A stretch of DNA of 64,000 nucleotides, taken from assembly GCF_016865485.1 (NCBI RefSeq), contig NZ_AP024452.1:3928501-3992500 (forward strand), written 5' to 3'. The notes under the pieces are model-generated. The model ran no database searches. It was not told the origin of the DNA and saw nothing but the letters and a program-made list of their open reading frames with translations. This document shows, piece by piece, positions 43,938 through 55,483 of the stretch. Origin of the DNA: Luteitalea sp. TBR-22 (GTDB lineage Bacteria; Acidobacteriota; Vicinamibacteria; Vicinamibacterales; Vicinamibacteraceae). Positions within the stretch are counted from its first letter, which is position 1. Each line of letters starts with the position of its first letter. A program made the translations under genes and the position numbers.

Positions 43938-44824
43938 GCCGCGCCCCGCGGGCGCCAGGCGCCGTCCCGCTCGATCACCTCGAGCGAGGCCGCGGCGATG
44001 TTGCGCCGCACCTCCTCGACGATGGCGCGGCGCGGGCCGTGGGGCATGTCGTCGCGCGCCGGGACGGCGTCGATGTCGTCGGCGCCGAACAGGAGGCACG
44101 ACTGCGAGAGCTTGGCCCCCATTCGGGTCCAGTGCGCCGAGAGGTGCGCCACGTTGTCGAGCGCGATGCGCGCGAGCGCCACGTGCCGCATGTCGTCGAA
44201 GCCCGTGGTCGGGGCATCGGTGGGCTGCTCCACCGGGAGCGGCGCGCACGCACGCACGACGCCGGTGGCCGCCTGCCACGCCCGCAGCTGCTCGAGCGCG
44301 TCGAGCAGGGCGTCGCCGTCGAGGGGCGTGCCGAGCGTCACCAGTTGAATCGCCAGCCCGGCCGAGGCCACTGCCTGCAGTTGCGCCAGGTCGAGGCGAT
44401 CGAGGCGCGCGGTCGCGACGGCGTCGAGGCCGGCGGCCTTCAGTGCGGGCAGCACCGCGTCGAGGGGCCCGAGGCCCGCGAGCACGTCGAGCGACCACCC
44501 CGACAGCGGCAGCGAGGTCAGGGCACGGACACCGGCGACGGCAGCCACCGCCGCATCGAGGCTCGCGGGCACGCCGTCAAGCCGCACCTCGCCGGCCTCG
44601 GGGGCGAGTTCGAAGGCCCAGCCGCGGGCGTCGGCCGGCACGGCGAGCGTCTCGACGCGCACGAACGTGCCGCGTGCCCCGTGCAACCGCGCCCGCACGT
44701 CGGCCGCCAGCATGCCGAGCCCGATGAGGTCGCGGCTCGCGGCCAGCTCACGCAGCTCCGACGACGAGAGCGCGCCGCCCGAGGCGAGGCGCGTTGCCAG
44801 TTCTTCGATGTCCACGGTCACCAT
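43934..44824 (-). CDS. degenerate MqnE-like protein lacking the radical-SAM cysteine motif
   Basis: A 296-residue protein. The C-terminal part matches aminofutalosine synthase MqnE (PTTGFDDMRHVALARIALDN, then AKLSQSCLLFGADDIDAV, residues about 205-254). The N-terminus (IEELATRLASGGALSSSELR, then ADVRARLHGARGTFV) also fits. Where MqnE and MqnC have NxTNxCxxxCxFC, this protein reads VRVETLAVPADARG with no cysteine. It therefore cannot bind the [4Fe-4S] cluster and is unlikely to be a working MqnE. It sits at the mqnE position, and its stop overlaps mqnA (GTGA). A true MqnE would have to be elsewhere. ATG 44824; upstream is repeat. Confidence 0.8.
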   Translation of the reverse strand: MVTVDIEELATRLASGGALSSSELRELAASRDLIGLGMLAADVRARLHGARGTFVRVETLAVPADARGWAFELAPEAGEVRLDGVPASLDAAVAAVAGVRALTSLPLSGWSLDVLAGLGPLDAVLPALKAAGLDAVATARLDRLDLAQLQAVASAGLAIQLVTLGTPLDGDALLDALEQLRAWQAATGVVRACAPLPVEQPTDAPTTGFDDMRHVALARIALDNVAHLSAHWTRMGAKLSQSCLLFGADDIDAVPARDDMPHGPRRAIVEEVRRNIAAASLEVIERDGAWRPRGAA

Positions 44825-44825
44825 C

Positions 44826-44951
44826 TTCGTCCTTCGTCCCTTGGGCCTTGGGCCTTCGGCCTTGGGGCTCGAACCATGCGCCGCAAGCCCCAAGTCCTGA
44901 GCCGTGAGCCCAGAGTGCTGTCTGAGCCCTGAGCCTTGAGCCCCGAGCCTC
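44826..44951. repeat. mixed CGAAGGM and YTGAGCC heptamer arrays
   Basis: Upstream of the mqnE-like gene are GTCCTTCG, GGGCCTTG and GGCCTTCGG units (CGAAGGM family, reversed). About 30 bp later come CTGAGCC, GTGAGCC and TTGAGCC units up to the Gfo/Idh stop. The two heptamer families again lie side by side, as they do before alaS. Confidence 0.8.
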
Positions 44952-44953
44952 TC

Positions 44954-45892
44954 CTACCCCTGCGTCATCGCGTCGTTGATGCGCTGCGCAAGGGCGAGGG
45001 CCCGGCGGCCCTGCGCGCCATCGACCCGCGGTGCCCGTCCCTCGCGCACGGCGCCGACGAAGTCCTCGAGTTCGCGCCGCAGCGGCTCGGCCTCGGGCAC
45101 GGGCACCGGCCCGCCTTCGATGGCCGGGCGTGCGCCCTCCACCTTGCGGAGCCGCCACACCTCGAGCTCGCGGCTCGCATAATCCACCGACACGTACGCC
45201 GCGGGCTCGATGAACCGCACCTTGCGCACCCGGTCGCGGCTGATGCGGCTGGCCGTGAGGTTGGCGATGCACCCGCCGGCGAACTTCAGCCGCGCGTTGG
45301 CGATGTCGACGCGCCCGGTCAGCACCGGCACTCCGACGGCCTCGACCCCGACGACCTCCTCGTCGATCACCGACAGCAGCACGTCGAGGTCGTGGATCAT
45401 CAGGTCGAACACGACGTCGATGTCGAGGCTGCGATCCGGGAACGTGCCCAGGCGATGCACCTCGATGAAGCGTGGCCGCGTGAGGAACGGCCGCGCGGCG
45501 TCCACCGCCGGGTTGAAGCGCTCCGTGTGCCCCACTGCCAGCACGAGCCCCTTCGCGGCCGCACGCGCGATGAGGTCGTCGGCCTGCGCCAGCGTCGTGG
45601 TCATCGGCTTCTCCACGAGCACGTGGATGCCGGCATCGAGCAACATCGCCGCCAGCGCGTGGTGCGCCTCGGTGGGCGAGGCGATGGTCACCGCGTCGAC
45701 CTGGCCGACCAGCGCCGTTGCGTCGGTCAGCGACGTCGCAGCGCCGTGCTGGGCGGCGATCTCGGCGGCCCGCGTCGCGTCGACGTCGACCACGGCGTGC
45801 AGGCGCGCGCCCGGCGTGTCGCCGAGGATGCGCGCGTGATGGCGCCCGAGCGCCCCGACCCCGATCACCGCGACCCGCACCTCGTCAGCCAC
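44954..45892 (-). CDS. Gfo/Idh/MocA family oxidoreductase
   Basis: A 312-residue cytoplasmic NAD(P)-dependent dehydrogenase. The Rossmann motif is [20 protein letters not shown], and the catalytic Lys lies in [11 protein letters not shown]. The second half has [19 protein letters not shown]. Homologues with this sequence type are often encoded next to lipid A genes and act on UDP-sugars. It is 8 bp overlapping with lpxI, so a role in lipid A or surface sugar synthesis is plausible. GTG 45892. Confidence 0.87.
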   Translation of the reverse strand: MADEVRVAVIGVGALGRHHARILGDTPGARLHAVVDVDATRAAEIAAQHGAATSLTDATALVGQVDAVTIASPTEAHHALAAMLLDAGIHVLVEKPMTTTLAQADDLIARAAAKGLVLAVGHTERFNPAVDAARPFLTRPRFIEVHRLGTFPDRSLDIDVVFDLMIHDLDVLLSVIDEEVVGVEAVGVPVLTGRVDIANARLKFAGGCIANLTASRISRDRVRKVRFIEPAAYVSVDYASRELEVWRLRKVEGARPAIEGGPVPVPEAEPLRRELEDFVGAVREGRAPRVDGAQGRRALALAQRINDAMTQG

Positions 45893-46721
45893 GCGCCTGT
45901 TCTCCCAGGGGACGCCCCACCACGGTCACGCCCGCCGCGCCGGCGGCGTCGGCCACCGCGGCGCCGTCGAGCACGAGCGTGCGTCCGGCGTCGATCGACA
46001 GGAGGCGGATGCCCGCCTCCCGCAACACCGCGATCGTCGGCAGCCCCACGACCGGCACGTCGAAGCGCATGTCCTGCTGCGGCTTCGCTACCTTGATGAC
46101 GCAGGCGCCGGGCCCGGCGATTCGCCCCGCCCGGCGGATCGTCTCGTCGGTGCCTTCCATCGCCTCCACCGCCACCACCGCCTGGTCCTTCACGACGATG
46201 GTCTGGCCGATGTCGAGACCGGCAATCGCGTCGGCCATGCGATAGCCGAACGCCAGATCGGCCCGCGCCGCCTCGTCGGGCGGCGGCCCCGCGAGATGGC
46301 CGTCCCCGGCCAGCAGCGGCTGCAGGAACGCCGTCGAGTCGAGCAGTTCGATGCCCTTGCCCTTCATCACGTCGGCGATGGCCGAAATCAGCGCGTCGGT
46401 CGACTTGGCGCGCAGCCGCATCAGCACCTGCATCAGCGTCCAGTCGGGCGTGATGTTGGCAAACAGCTTCGCGTGCTTGACCTGCCCGGCCATCACGGCC
46501 TGGGCGCAGCCGGCCTCCTGCAGGATCTGGATGCAGCGGCCGAGTTGCCCGAGCGAGACCTTGTGGAGCGCGGCGCCGAGGGCAGCGGCTCGCTCGTCGA
46601 GGTCGGGCCCGGTCTCTTCCCTGATGGCGACGACGGTCACCGCGTGCCCGAGGGAATGGGCCGCGTCGAGCACGAGCAGCGGGAACCGGCCGTTGCCGGC
46701 GATGAGGCCGATGGAAGCCAT
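45885..46721 (-). CDS. lpxI: UDP-2,3-diacylglucosamine pyrophosphatase LpxI
   Basis: A 278-residue DUF1009/LpxI enzyme that hydrolyses UDP-2,3-diacylglucosamine to lipid X. Family segments: [18 protein letters not shown], then [20 protein letters not shown], then [11 protein letters not shown], then [20 protein letters not shown], with [20 protein letters not shown] near the end. It replaces LpxH, the enzyme used in gamma-proteobacteria. It lies 37 bp after fabZ-lpxA and overlaps the Gfo/Idh gene. Confidence 0.95.
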   Translation of the reverse strand: MASIGLIAGNGRFPLLVLDAAHSLGHAVTVVAIREETGPDLDERAAALGAALHKVSLGQLGRCIQILQEAGCAQAVMAGQVKHAKLFANITPDWTLMQVLMRLRAKSTDALISAIADVMKGKGIELLDSTAFLQPLLAGDGHLAGPPPDEAARADLAFGYRMADAIAGLDIGQTIVVKDQAVVAVEAMEGTDETIRRAGRIAGPGACVIKVAKPQQDMRFDVPVVGLPTIAVLREAGIRLLSIDAGRTLVLDGAAVADAAGAAGVTVVGRPLGEQARG

Positions 46722-46758
46722 AACGATTCGGGCCGCCGGTGGCCGGCTGCCCGCAGGC

Positions 46759-48015
46759 CTACTCGTCTGCCGACACCTCGTCGGGCCGCCGCGTCGCGCG
46801 GCGGAGGATCACACCGCGGCGCGCCCCGCGGATGAAGTCCACCAGGTACTGCACCTCGTCGCACTGCAGGTCGGGGTCGCCCTCGATCTGCGCCAGCGCG
46901 CGCGTCGTGTTCAGGCGCGACACGAGCAACAGCCGGTACGCGTGCCGCAGCCGGCTCACCGTGTCGGCGGTGAAGCCGCGGCGCATCAGGCCGATGGTGT
47001 TCAGGCCGTAGTTGCGTGCCCGGTTGCCCACCGTCTTGGCAAACGGCAGCGCGTCCTTGGTGACCACCGAGTAGCCGCCGATGAAGGCATGGCGCCCGAT
47101 CCGGCAGAACTGGTGCACGCCCGAGAACGCGCTGATCGTCGCGTAGTCCTCCACGGTCACGTGGCCGCCGAGCGTGGCGCCGTTGCCGAAGATGGTGTGG
47201 TTGCCGACCTTGCAGTCGTGCGCCACGTGCGAGTACGCCATGAACAGGTTGTGGTCGCCGATGCGGGTCACCCCGCCGCCGCCCTCGGTGCCGCGGTGGA
47301 TCGTCACGAACTCGCGGAAGACGTTGAAGCGGCCGATCTCGAGGCGCGTCGGCTCGCCGCGGAACTTGGTGTCCTGCGGGATCAGGCCGATCGAGGCGTA
47401 GGGGAAGATCTCGGTGCCCTCGCCGATCACCGTGTGCCCGTCGATCACGGCGCCCGCGCCGATCTTGCAGCGCGGGCCGATCGTCACGTGCGGCCCGATC
47501 ACCGCGTTGGGCGCGACGGTCGTGCCCGGGCCGATCTGCGCGCCCTGCTCGACCACCGCCGTCGGGTGCACGAGCGCCGGCTCGGGCTCGATCGCCATCA
47601 CGAGGGTGCCCTCGGCGACGATCTGGTCGTGCACGTAGGCCACGCCCCGCACCCGCGCCATGGTGGCGCGGCGACGTTCCACCGAGAGCTCGAGGCGCAC
47701 GCGGTCGCCCGGCGCCACCGGCTTGCGGAACTTGGCACCGTCGACGCCGCGCAGCGAGGCGCGGTGCGGCAGGATGGTCCCGTCGGCTTCCTGCAGCAGC
47801 AGGACGCTGGCCGCCTGCGCCATCGACTCGATCATCAGCACGCCGGGCATGAGGGGCGCCCCCGGGAAGTGCCCCGGGAAGAAGTCCTCGTTGACCGTGA
47901 CGTTCTTGATGGCCACCAGCCGCTCACCCGTGGTGAGGTCGGTGACCGCGTCGACCATCTGCTTCGGGAAGCGCGAGGAGAGCCGATCGACTACTGGCGG
48001 GAGATGGATGGACAC
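46759..48015 (-). CDS. fabZ-lpxA: fused 3-hydroxyacyl-ACP dehydratase (FabZ) - UDP-GlcNAc acyltransferase (LpxA)
   Basis: A 418-residue single frame. Residues 1-150 are Fab[21 protein letters not shown] has the catalytic His49, and Glu63 follows in MIESMAQ. Residues about 158-418 are LpxA, a left-handed beta-helix with [20 protein letters not shown] repeats and the catalytic-His motif [14 protein letters not shown], plus [20 protein letters not shown]. FabZ dehydrates 3-hydroxyacyl-ACP; LpxA uses 3-hydroxyacyl-ACP for the first step of lipid A, so the two compete for a common substrate. GTG 48015. No stop or restart is seen at the junction. Confidence 0.93.
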   Translation of the reverse strand: MSIHLPPVVDRLSSRFPKQMVDAVTDLTTGERLVAIKNVTVNEDFFPGHFPGAPLMPGVLMIESMAQAASVLLLQEADGTILPHRASLRGVDGAKFRKPVAPGDRVRLELSVERRRATMARVRGVAYVHDQIVAEGTLVMAIEPEPALVHPTAVVEQGAQIGPGTTVAPNAVIGPHVTIGPRCKIGAGAVIDGHTVIGEGTEIFPYASIGLIPQDTKFRGEPTRLEIGRFNVFREFVTIHRGTEGGGGVTRIGDHNLFMAYSHVAHDCKVGNHTIFGNGATLGGHVTVEDYATISAFSGVHQFCRIGRHAFIGGYSVVTKDALPFAKTVGNRARNYGLNTIGLMRRGFTADTVSRLRHAYRLLLVSRLNTTRALAQIEGDPDLQCDEVQYLVDFIRGARRGVILRRATRRPDEVSADE

Positions 48016-48092
48016 GGGGCGCTCGTCGGCCGGGAGGAGAACTGGCGGGCCCGGCGCGTGTGCGCACGGGCCCGCGACGGCTTCGGGCGACC

Positions 48093-48695
48093 TTACTTGG
48101 CCGCCGGCGTGGCGGCGTCGAGCGCCGCGACCACGTCGGCCGTGACGTTCAGGCCGGCGTCGACCCACACCACCCCGGCATCGGCGATGCTCAGGATGAA
48201 GTGCAGGTTCTTGGCCTTGGCCACCTGCTCGATGACCGGCAGGAGCTTCTGCTGGAACTGCACCTGCAGATCCTGCGTGAACTCCTGGATTTCCTTCTGC
48301 GCGTCCTGGCTCATGCGCTGGAGCTCGGTCTGGAGGCGCTCGACTTCCTTGGCCTGCCCGGCCCGCGCCGACTCGCTCAGCACCGCGCCACCCTGCTCGA
48401 GCTTCTGCTGGGCCGACTGCAGCTGCTTCTGCTTGGCCTCGAGCTCGGCCTGCTTCTTGGCCTGCAGGTCCTTGATCTTCACGCCGGCCGCCTGGCCTTC
48501 CTTGCTGGTCGTGGCGATCGTGTTGAGGTCGACGTAGGCCACCTTGGCGTCCGCCGGGAACGGCCGTGGCGCCGGGCGGGCAGCAGGCGCAGGCGCCGCG
48601 GGCTGGGCGGCGGCACCCTGGGGGGCGGTTTGGGCACCGGCGGCAGCGGCCACCAGCAAGAGGCACGTCACGGACATGGCAAGCACGGACTTCAT
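48093..48695 (-). CDS. skp: OmpH/Skp family periplasmic chaperone
   Basis: A 200-residue chaperone that holds unfolded outer-membrane proteins on the way to BamA. Signal peptide: [19 protein letters not shown]. An Ala/Pro-rich linker precedes [20 protein letters not shown], the conserved start of the family. Long coiled coils follow ([20 protein letters not shown], then [20 protein letters not shown]). The C-terminus is [20 protein letters not shown]. It lies between bamA and fabZ-lpxA, as in many genomes. Confidence 0.92.
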   Translation of the reverse strand: MKSVLAMSVTCLLLVAAAAGAQTAPQGAAAQPAAPAPAARPAPRPFPADAKVAYVDLNTIATTSKEGQAAGVKIKDLQAKKQAELEAKQKQLQSAQQKLEQGGAVLSESARAGQAKEVERLQTELQRMSQDAQKEIQEFTQDLQVQFQQKLLPVIEQVAKAKNLHFILSIADAGVVWVDAGLNVTADVVAALDAATPAAK

Positions 48696-48778
48696 CGACG
48701 GCAATCCTTTCAATCCTGCACAGGACGGGCCCCACCCGGGACCGCATCCGCACCATTGAACCACACCCGTGGTTCAGC

Positions 48779-51583
48779 TCAGAACGTCGACCCCACGGCG
48801 AACCGGAACTGGAAGCTCTTGGTCGGGGTGTAGTCGTTCCTGAGCACCCCTTCCCGCTGGGGGTTGGCAGCGAAGATGAGACGGAACGGGACGTTCAGGA
48901 CCGGCATGAAGAACCGGATCTCGGCCCCCGTCGAGGTCTTGAACTCGTCCCACGTGTAGTTCTGCCGGAAGGTCCGGACCTGCCCGGCGTCGTAGAACAG
49001 CACCAGGCGCACCGGCCCGGCGATGCTGATCAGGTACTCGAAGTTGAACAACAGGCTCTTGTTGCCGCCCAGCACGACCCCGGTCTGCGGGTCGCGGGGG
49101 CCGATGCTGCGAACGTCGAAGCCGCGCACGCTGTACTCGCCGCCCAGCACGAGGCGCTCGAACAGGGGCAGCGGCAGCGAATCGCCCCACGCCCGGATGT
49201 ACTCGGTCTCGAAACGGAACCCGAACGACGACCGGCGCGTGTGCTGCAGGAACTGCACGTACTCGAACTTCGGCTTGAAGAAGCGCGTGTTGCCGCCCAG
49301 GCCGGCCAGATCGATCGAGGCCGTCACGCGACGTCCCGTGTTGGGGAAGATCGGGTTGTCGACCGTGTTGTGCACCAGGCTCGGGACGACCTTGCTGATG
49401 GTGCGCGCCTCGGCCGGCGTGCAGAACTGTCCGCCGTCCGGGTCCTCCGGGGTCGGCGGGGTCGGCGTGCACGACAGCAACAGCGCGTCCTGCAGGAACG
49501 GGTTGCGGCCGATCACGTCCGGGTCCGTGTACAGCGGGTTGAGCTCGGTGATCATCACCCGCTCGAAGCTGTACTGGAGGAAGCCGCGCGTGAAGTTGCG
49601 CGTCAGCGGGAAGCCCCACACGGTGTTGACGCCCGTGGTCTGCTGCGTGAACGCGCCGATGTACTGGATCTGCCGCCGCGAGACGTCCACGCCCGCGGTG
49701 ATCGGCCGGTCGAACAGGTACGGCTCGGTGAACGCCACCTGGTAGAACTGGGTGCGCGAGCCGGCCGCCAGCGACAGCGACAGCGTCTCTCCCTTGCCCA
49801 TGAAGTTGGACGTCGAGAACGCCAGCTGCCCGAAGAAGCCCTCGAACTGCGACACGCCGGCGCCGAAGGTGAGCTGGTTGCGGTTCTGCTCCTGCAGCGC
49901 CAGGGTCACGTCGACCTTGTTCTTCTCGCCGGGCGTCTTCTTGACGTCGATGCCCTCCTGCCCCTCCTCCAGCTGCTTGAAGTAGCCGAGCTGGTTGAGG
50001 CGTCGGACGCTGTTCTTCAGCGACTCGGTGTTGAAGACGCCGCCCTCGAGCAGGTTGAGCTCGCGCCGGATCACGTTGTCGCGGGTCGTGGTGTTGCCCT
50101 TGAACGTGATGCGGTTGATGAAGTACTGCTCCCCCTCCTGCATCCGCATCGTCACGTCGACGATCGGCGGGCCGTTGGGTTCGGCGCCATCGGGCAGGAA
50201 CTTCTCGGGGTCGGCCGGATCGACCATGTCGAGCGGCCTGAGGTCGGGGAACCCGGTGAACTCGAAGTAGCCGCCGACCCCGTACAGCTCGCGCGCCTTC
50301 TCGAGGCCCTTGCGGATCTTCTTCTCCGAATAGAAGTCGCCGGTCTGCAGCTTGAAGATCGGCTGCAGCGCCTCGGGCTTGACGACCTTGTTGCCGTCGA
50401 AGGTGAACTTGCCCACCCGATAGCGGCGCCCTTCGGTCACCGGGATGCGCAGCTGCACCTGCCGCGACTTGCCGTCCTTGGAGGTCTCGAGCGTCCGGAT
50501 TTCGGGCTGCCCGACGCGCGCCGCGATGTAGCCCTCCTCGCGGTACAACGCGCGGACCGCCTCGGCGTCCTCCTCGAACTTGGCCTGCTGGTAGACGCCC
50601 TTGCTGCGGAAGCGGTTGATGAGCGTCCGCTCCTTGTTCTCCTTCATGCGGCGCTTCAGCGCGCCGTCGCCCATCGCCTCGTTGCCGATGAACTCGATGT
50701 CCTTGATGAGGACCCGCGGGCCGTCCTTGATGGTGAACGTCAGGTTGACCAGCTTGGGCCCGCCGGCAATCGGCGTGATGGTGTGCGTGACCTCGCCGTC
50801 GAGGTAGCCCTTCTCCGAGAGCATCTCGCGGACCACGCTCTCGACGCGGCGGATCTGCGCCGGGTCGATGAACGAGTCCAGACGGATCACGTTGTTGATC
50901 TCGCGCAGCTTCTCGTCGACCTTGGTGGCCTCGATCTTCTCGCTGCCGACGTACTCGACGATCTTGACGCGCTGCCGTTCCTCGAGCCTGAACCGCACGT
51001 ACTTGCCGATGACGCCGTTCGGGTAGGGCGTGTCGATCACCTCCACCGCGAGGTCATCGAGGAAGTTGGTCGCCCACAGCCGCTTGAAGTCCTCGGTGAG
51101 GTCCTTCTCCACCTCGGGCGTCCACGGCACCCACACGTTCTGCGACGGCCGGCTGCCGCGGGTCTTGATGTAGTAGAGGTACGTCTCGAACTCGATCGAG
51201 GAGACGTTGCCCTGCGTCGGGAAGCACAACTCGACCGTCCGGAGCACCGGTCCGCTGCCGGCCGCCGGCTGTGCCGTCGGGCTGGTCGGCGGAATCACCG
51301 CGCAGGCGCCCTCGACGTCGAGCACGCTCTTGGCGGGCAGGTCGACGGCCCCGCCAGCCGTCACCGTGGTGTCGGAGGACACCGGCGGCGGCGCGGGTCG
51401 GGTGCGGGACGCATCACCCTGGGGAGCGGCCGGGTCCGCGGGGGCGGGCGGCGGGGTCGTCGGCAGCGGCGTCTGCGGCGCGGACGGAGGTGTCTGCGGC
51501 GGGGCCGGTGCCTGCGCGCCGAGGGCGACCGGAGTTGCCCACAGGGCCAGGCAGAGCACCCCAGCAGGGGCAGCGAGTCTCAT
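48779..51583 (-). CDS. bamA: outer membrane protein assembly factor BamA
   Basis: A 934-residue Omp85 protein that inserts beta-barrels into the outer membrane. It has a signal peptide and a Pro/Ala-rich segment of about 100 residues before the first POTRA domain, longer than usual. POTRA domains run to about residue 570. The barrel has the VRGF lid-loop motif ([15 protein letters not shown]) and ends in Phe (FRFAVGSTF), as expected for recognition. An Asp/Pro-rich loop ([20 protein letters not shown]) has two cysteines that could form a disulphide. It precedes skp. Confidence 0.95.
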   Translation of the reverse strand: MRLAAPAGVLCLALWATPVALGAQAPAPPQTPPSAPQTPLPTTPPPAPADPAAPQGDASRTRPAPPPVSSDTTVTAGGAVDLPAKSVLDVEGACAVIPPTSPTAQPAAGSGPVLRTVELCFPTQGNVSSIEFETYLYYIKTRGSRPSQNVWVPWTPEVEKDLTEDFKRLWATNFLDDLAVEVIDTPYPNGVIGKYVRFRLEERQRVKIVEYVGSEKIEATKVDEKLREINNVIRLDSFIDPAQIRRVESVVREMLSEKGYLDGEVTHTITPIAGGPKLVNLTFTIKDGPRVLIKDIEFIGNEAMGDGALKRRMKENKERTLINRFRSKGVYQQAKFEEDAEAVRALYREEGYIAARVGQPEIRTLETSKDGKSRQVQLRIPVTEGRRYRVGKFTFDGNKVVKPEALQPIFKLQTGDFYSEKKIRKGLEKARELYGVGGYFEFTGFPDLRPLDMVDPADPEKFLPDGAEPNGPPIVDVTMRMQEGEQYFINRITFKGNTTTRDNVIRRELNLLEGGVFNTESLKNSVRRLNQLGYFKQLEEGQEGIDVKKTPGEKNKVDVTLALQEQNRNQLTFGAGVSQFEGFFGQLAFSTSNFMGKGETLSLSLAAGSRTQFYQVAFTEPYLFDRPITAGVDVSRRQIQYIGAFTQQTTGVNTVWGFPLTRNFTRGFLQYSFERVMITELNPLYTDPDVIGRNPFLQDALLLSCTPTPPTPEDPDGGQFCTPAEARTISKVVPSLVHNTVDNPIFPNTGRRVTASIDLAGLGGNTRFFKPKFEYVQFLQHTRRSSFGFRFETEYIRAWGDSLPLPLFERLVLGGEYSVRGFDVRSIGPRDPQTGVVLGGNKSLLFNFEYLISIAGPVRLVLFYDAGQVRTFRQNYTWDEFKTSTGAEIRFFMPVLNVPFRLIFAANPQREGVLRNDYTPTKSFQFRFAVGSTF

Positions 51584-51753
51584 GCGTGTTCGCGATTCCT
51601 AGGGCGTCGTGTCGGCGGCCCGAGCATTGCCGAGACGAGCCGGGTGTGCCACGGCTGGACCTCGCGTGGCAGACCAAGCCGTCAGTGTACCGGAGATGAG
51701 ACGTCGTGCGCCACCCGTCGGTCGGGCTGCCGTGACGGAAAAGTGATGGCGCA

Positions 51754-51807
51754 GGGCTCAAGGCTCTGGGCTCGGAGATCAGGCTCAGGGCTCAGGTCAC
51801 GGCTCGG
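51754..51807. repeat. GGCTCAR heptamer arm upstream of bamA
   Basis: Degenerate GGCTCAA, GGCTCTG, GGCTCGG and GGCTCAG units. It faces the complementary array at 51947-51969 across the hairpin at 51870-51905. Confidence 0.8.
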
Positions 51808-51869
51808 GGATCTGCTGACGGGAGGAACGCCAGGGACCCCAGGTCATCGGCCCGACTTGCCGGACGCGA

Positions 51870-51905
51870 CAAGGGCCGGCCCACCCGAGGGGAGACCGGC
51901 CCTTG
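51870..51905 (-). terminator. hairpin downstream of clpC
   Basis: CAAGGGCCGG and CCGGCCCTTG form a perfect 10-bp stem with a 16-nt loop, about 70 bp downstream of the clpC stop. There is no T-run, so termination efficiency is uncertain. Confidence 0.5.
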
Positions 51906-51946
51906 CCGTGTTCCTGTGACGTCGAGCCCAACCGCGCGCTCTCGGC

Positions 51947-51969
51947 CTTGAGCCTTGAGCCCTGAGCCT
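51947..51969. repeat. YTGAGCC heptamer arm at the clpC 3' end
   Basis: Three units (CTTGAGC-type, TTGAGCC, CTGAGCC) end 4 bp before the clpC stop codon. Inverted relative to 51754-51807. Confidence 0.8.
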
Positions 51970-51973
51970 ACTT

Positions 51974-54415
<2,442 letters not shown>

Positions 54416-54468
54416 GTGGTCCCTTGGAAGAGCTCACGCGGCCTGCGCGTGGGGTGCCGTGTGTCCGC

Positions 54469-54474
54469 ATTATA
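54469..54474 (-). promoter_or_regulatory. -10 box (TATAAT) of clpC
   Basis: A perfect consensus TATAAT on the minus strand starts 53 nt before the clpC ATG. No -35 hexamer is found at 16-18 bp; the nearest TTG-type sequence is about 23 bp away. This is one of the few genes here with a normal-length leader. Confidence 0.6.
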
Positions 54475-54576
54475 CGGGAGGGCCGCGCGGCCGCCCCGCG
54501 CAAACGCCCGTGTCGGTGCACCGTCCATGGCTCCGACCCCGCGACACACACGACCGCGGGCCCTGTCGTTAGGACG

Positions 54577-54598
54577 CCATCCGCCCTCGGACGGATGG
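54577..54598 (-). terminator. hairpin downstream of lolD
   Basis: CCATCCG/CGGATGG stem of 7 bp with an 8-nt loop, about 28 bp after the lolD stop and before the clpC promoter. It could end the lol operon. Confidence 0.4.
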
Positions 54599-54625
54599 GA
54601 CGGGCGGTCAACCCCGCCCCGGCCC

Positions 54626-55300
54626 TCAGGCCGGGCGCAACCGACCGCCCTCCAGCCGGAGCACCCGGTCACAGGCGTCGGCCAGCCGTCCGTTGTGGGT
54701 GGCGATGACCGACGTCAGGCGGTGCTCGGCGTGCATTTCCCTCAGCAACGCATGCAAGGAGTCGGCCGTGTGCTCGTCGAGGTTGCCGGTCGGCTCGTCG
54801 GCCAGCAGCAGCGCCGGACGCATCACGAGCGCCCGGGCGATGGCGACCCGCTGCTGCTCGCCGCCCGAGAGCGTGCCCGGGCGGTGCGACAGGCGGTGTC
54901 CGAGGCCGACCCGCTCGAGCAGCGAGGTGGCGCGGGGGCGCCCGTCGGCCAGCGGCACCCGCCCGATCCGGAGCGGCATCTCCACGTTCTCGAGGGCCGA
55001 GAACTCGGGGAGCAGGTGGTGGAATTGGAAGACGAATCCAACGTGTTGGTTCCGGAACGCGACGCGGCCGGCGTCCGACAGGGCGTGCAGGGCCACGCCG
55101 TCGACCTCGACGACCCCGGCATCGAGCCCGTCGAGCCCGCCTAGCACGTGCAGCAGGGTGCTCTTCCCCACCCCGGAGGCGCCGACGATGGCCACCATCT
55201 CCCCCGCCTCGACCTGCAGGTCGACGTCGCGCAGGACCTCCACCGGTCCGTTGGGCGTCGGGTACGACTTGGCGAGGGAGGAGACGGACAGGAAAGGCAT
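54626..55300 (-). CDS. lolD: lipoprotein-releasing ABC transporter ATP-binding protein
   Basis: A 224-residue ABC ATPase of the LolD/MacB class. Walker A is VGASGVGKSTLLHVLGG, the Q loop is in FVFQFHHLLPEFSALENVEM, and the signature is TLSGGEQQRVAIARAL. Walker B is PALLLADEPTGNLDEHT, where the NLD is typical of LolD. It powers release of lipoproteins from the inner membrane to LolA. ATG 55300 was chosen; three codons further out is possible. It follows lolC after a 183-bp gap filled by a repeat element. Confidence 0.92.
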   Translation of the reverse strand: MPFLSVSSLAKSYPTPNGPVEVLRDVDLQVEAGEMVAIVGASGVGKSTLLHVLGGLDGLDAGVVEVDGVALHALSDAGRVAFRNQHVGFVFQFHHLLPEFSALENVEMPLRIGRVPLADGRPRATSLLERVGLGHRLSHRPGTLSGGEQQRVAIARALVMRPALLLADEPTGNLDEHTADSLHALLREMHAEHRLTSVIATHNGRLADACDRVLRLEGGRLRPA

Positions 55301-55301
55301 G

Positions 55302-55482
55302 GGGCTCAAGGCTCAGGACTCAAGGCTCAGAAAGCTTACAGGCAGAACGCTCCGTGAGCCCCAGGCAGGAGCCGTGCCCAGCCCGCCATGGCCGCCGGCG
55401 AATCTACCCGTCACCGTGCTCTTTGTGCCGTGAGCCGTGAGCCGTCAGTGTGCTCTCCGAGCCCTGAGCCTTGAGCCCTGAG
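55302..55482. repeat. inverted heptamer element separating lolC and lolD
   Basis: The left arm of GGCTCAA/GGCTCAG units ends AGAAAGCTTAC. About 95 bp of spacer is followed by a right arm of GTGAGCC, CTGAGCC and TTGAGCC units up to the lolC stop. The arms are complementary. It is placed between two genes whose products form one complex. Confidence 0.85.
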
Positions 55483-55483
55483 C

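Larger units (their letters stand above)
51584..51973. other. 390-bp gene-free region between bamA and clpC
   Basis: This gap holds the bamA upstream region (51584-51750, no clear promoter seen), a GGCTCAR heptamer arm, a strong hairpin and a facing YTGAGCC heptamer arm next to the clpC stop. I see no gene in it. Confidence 0.8.
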
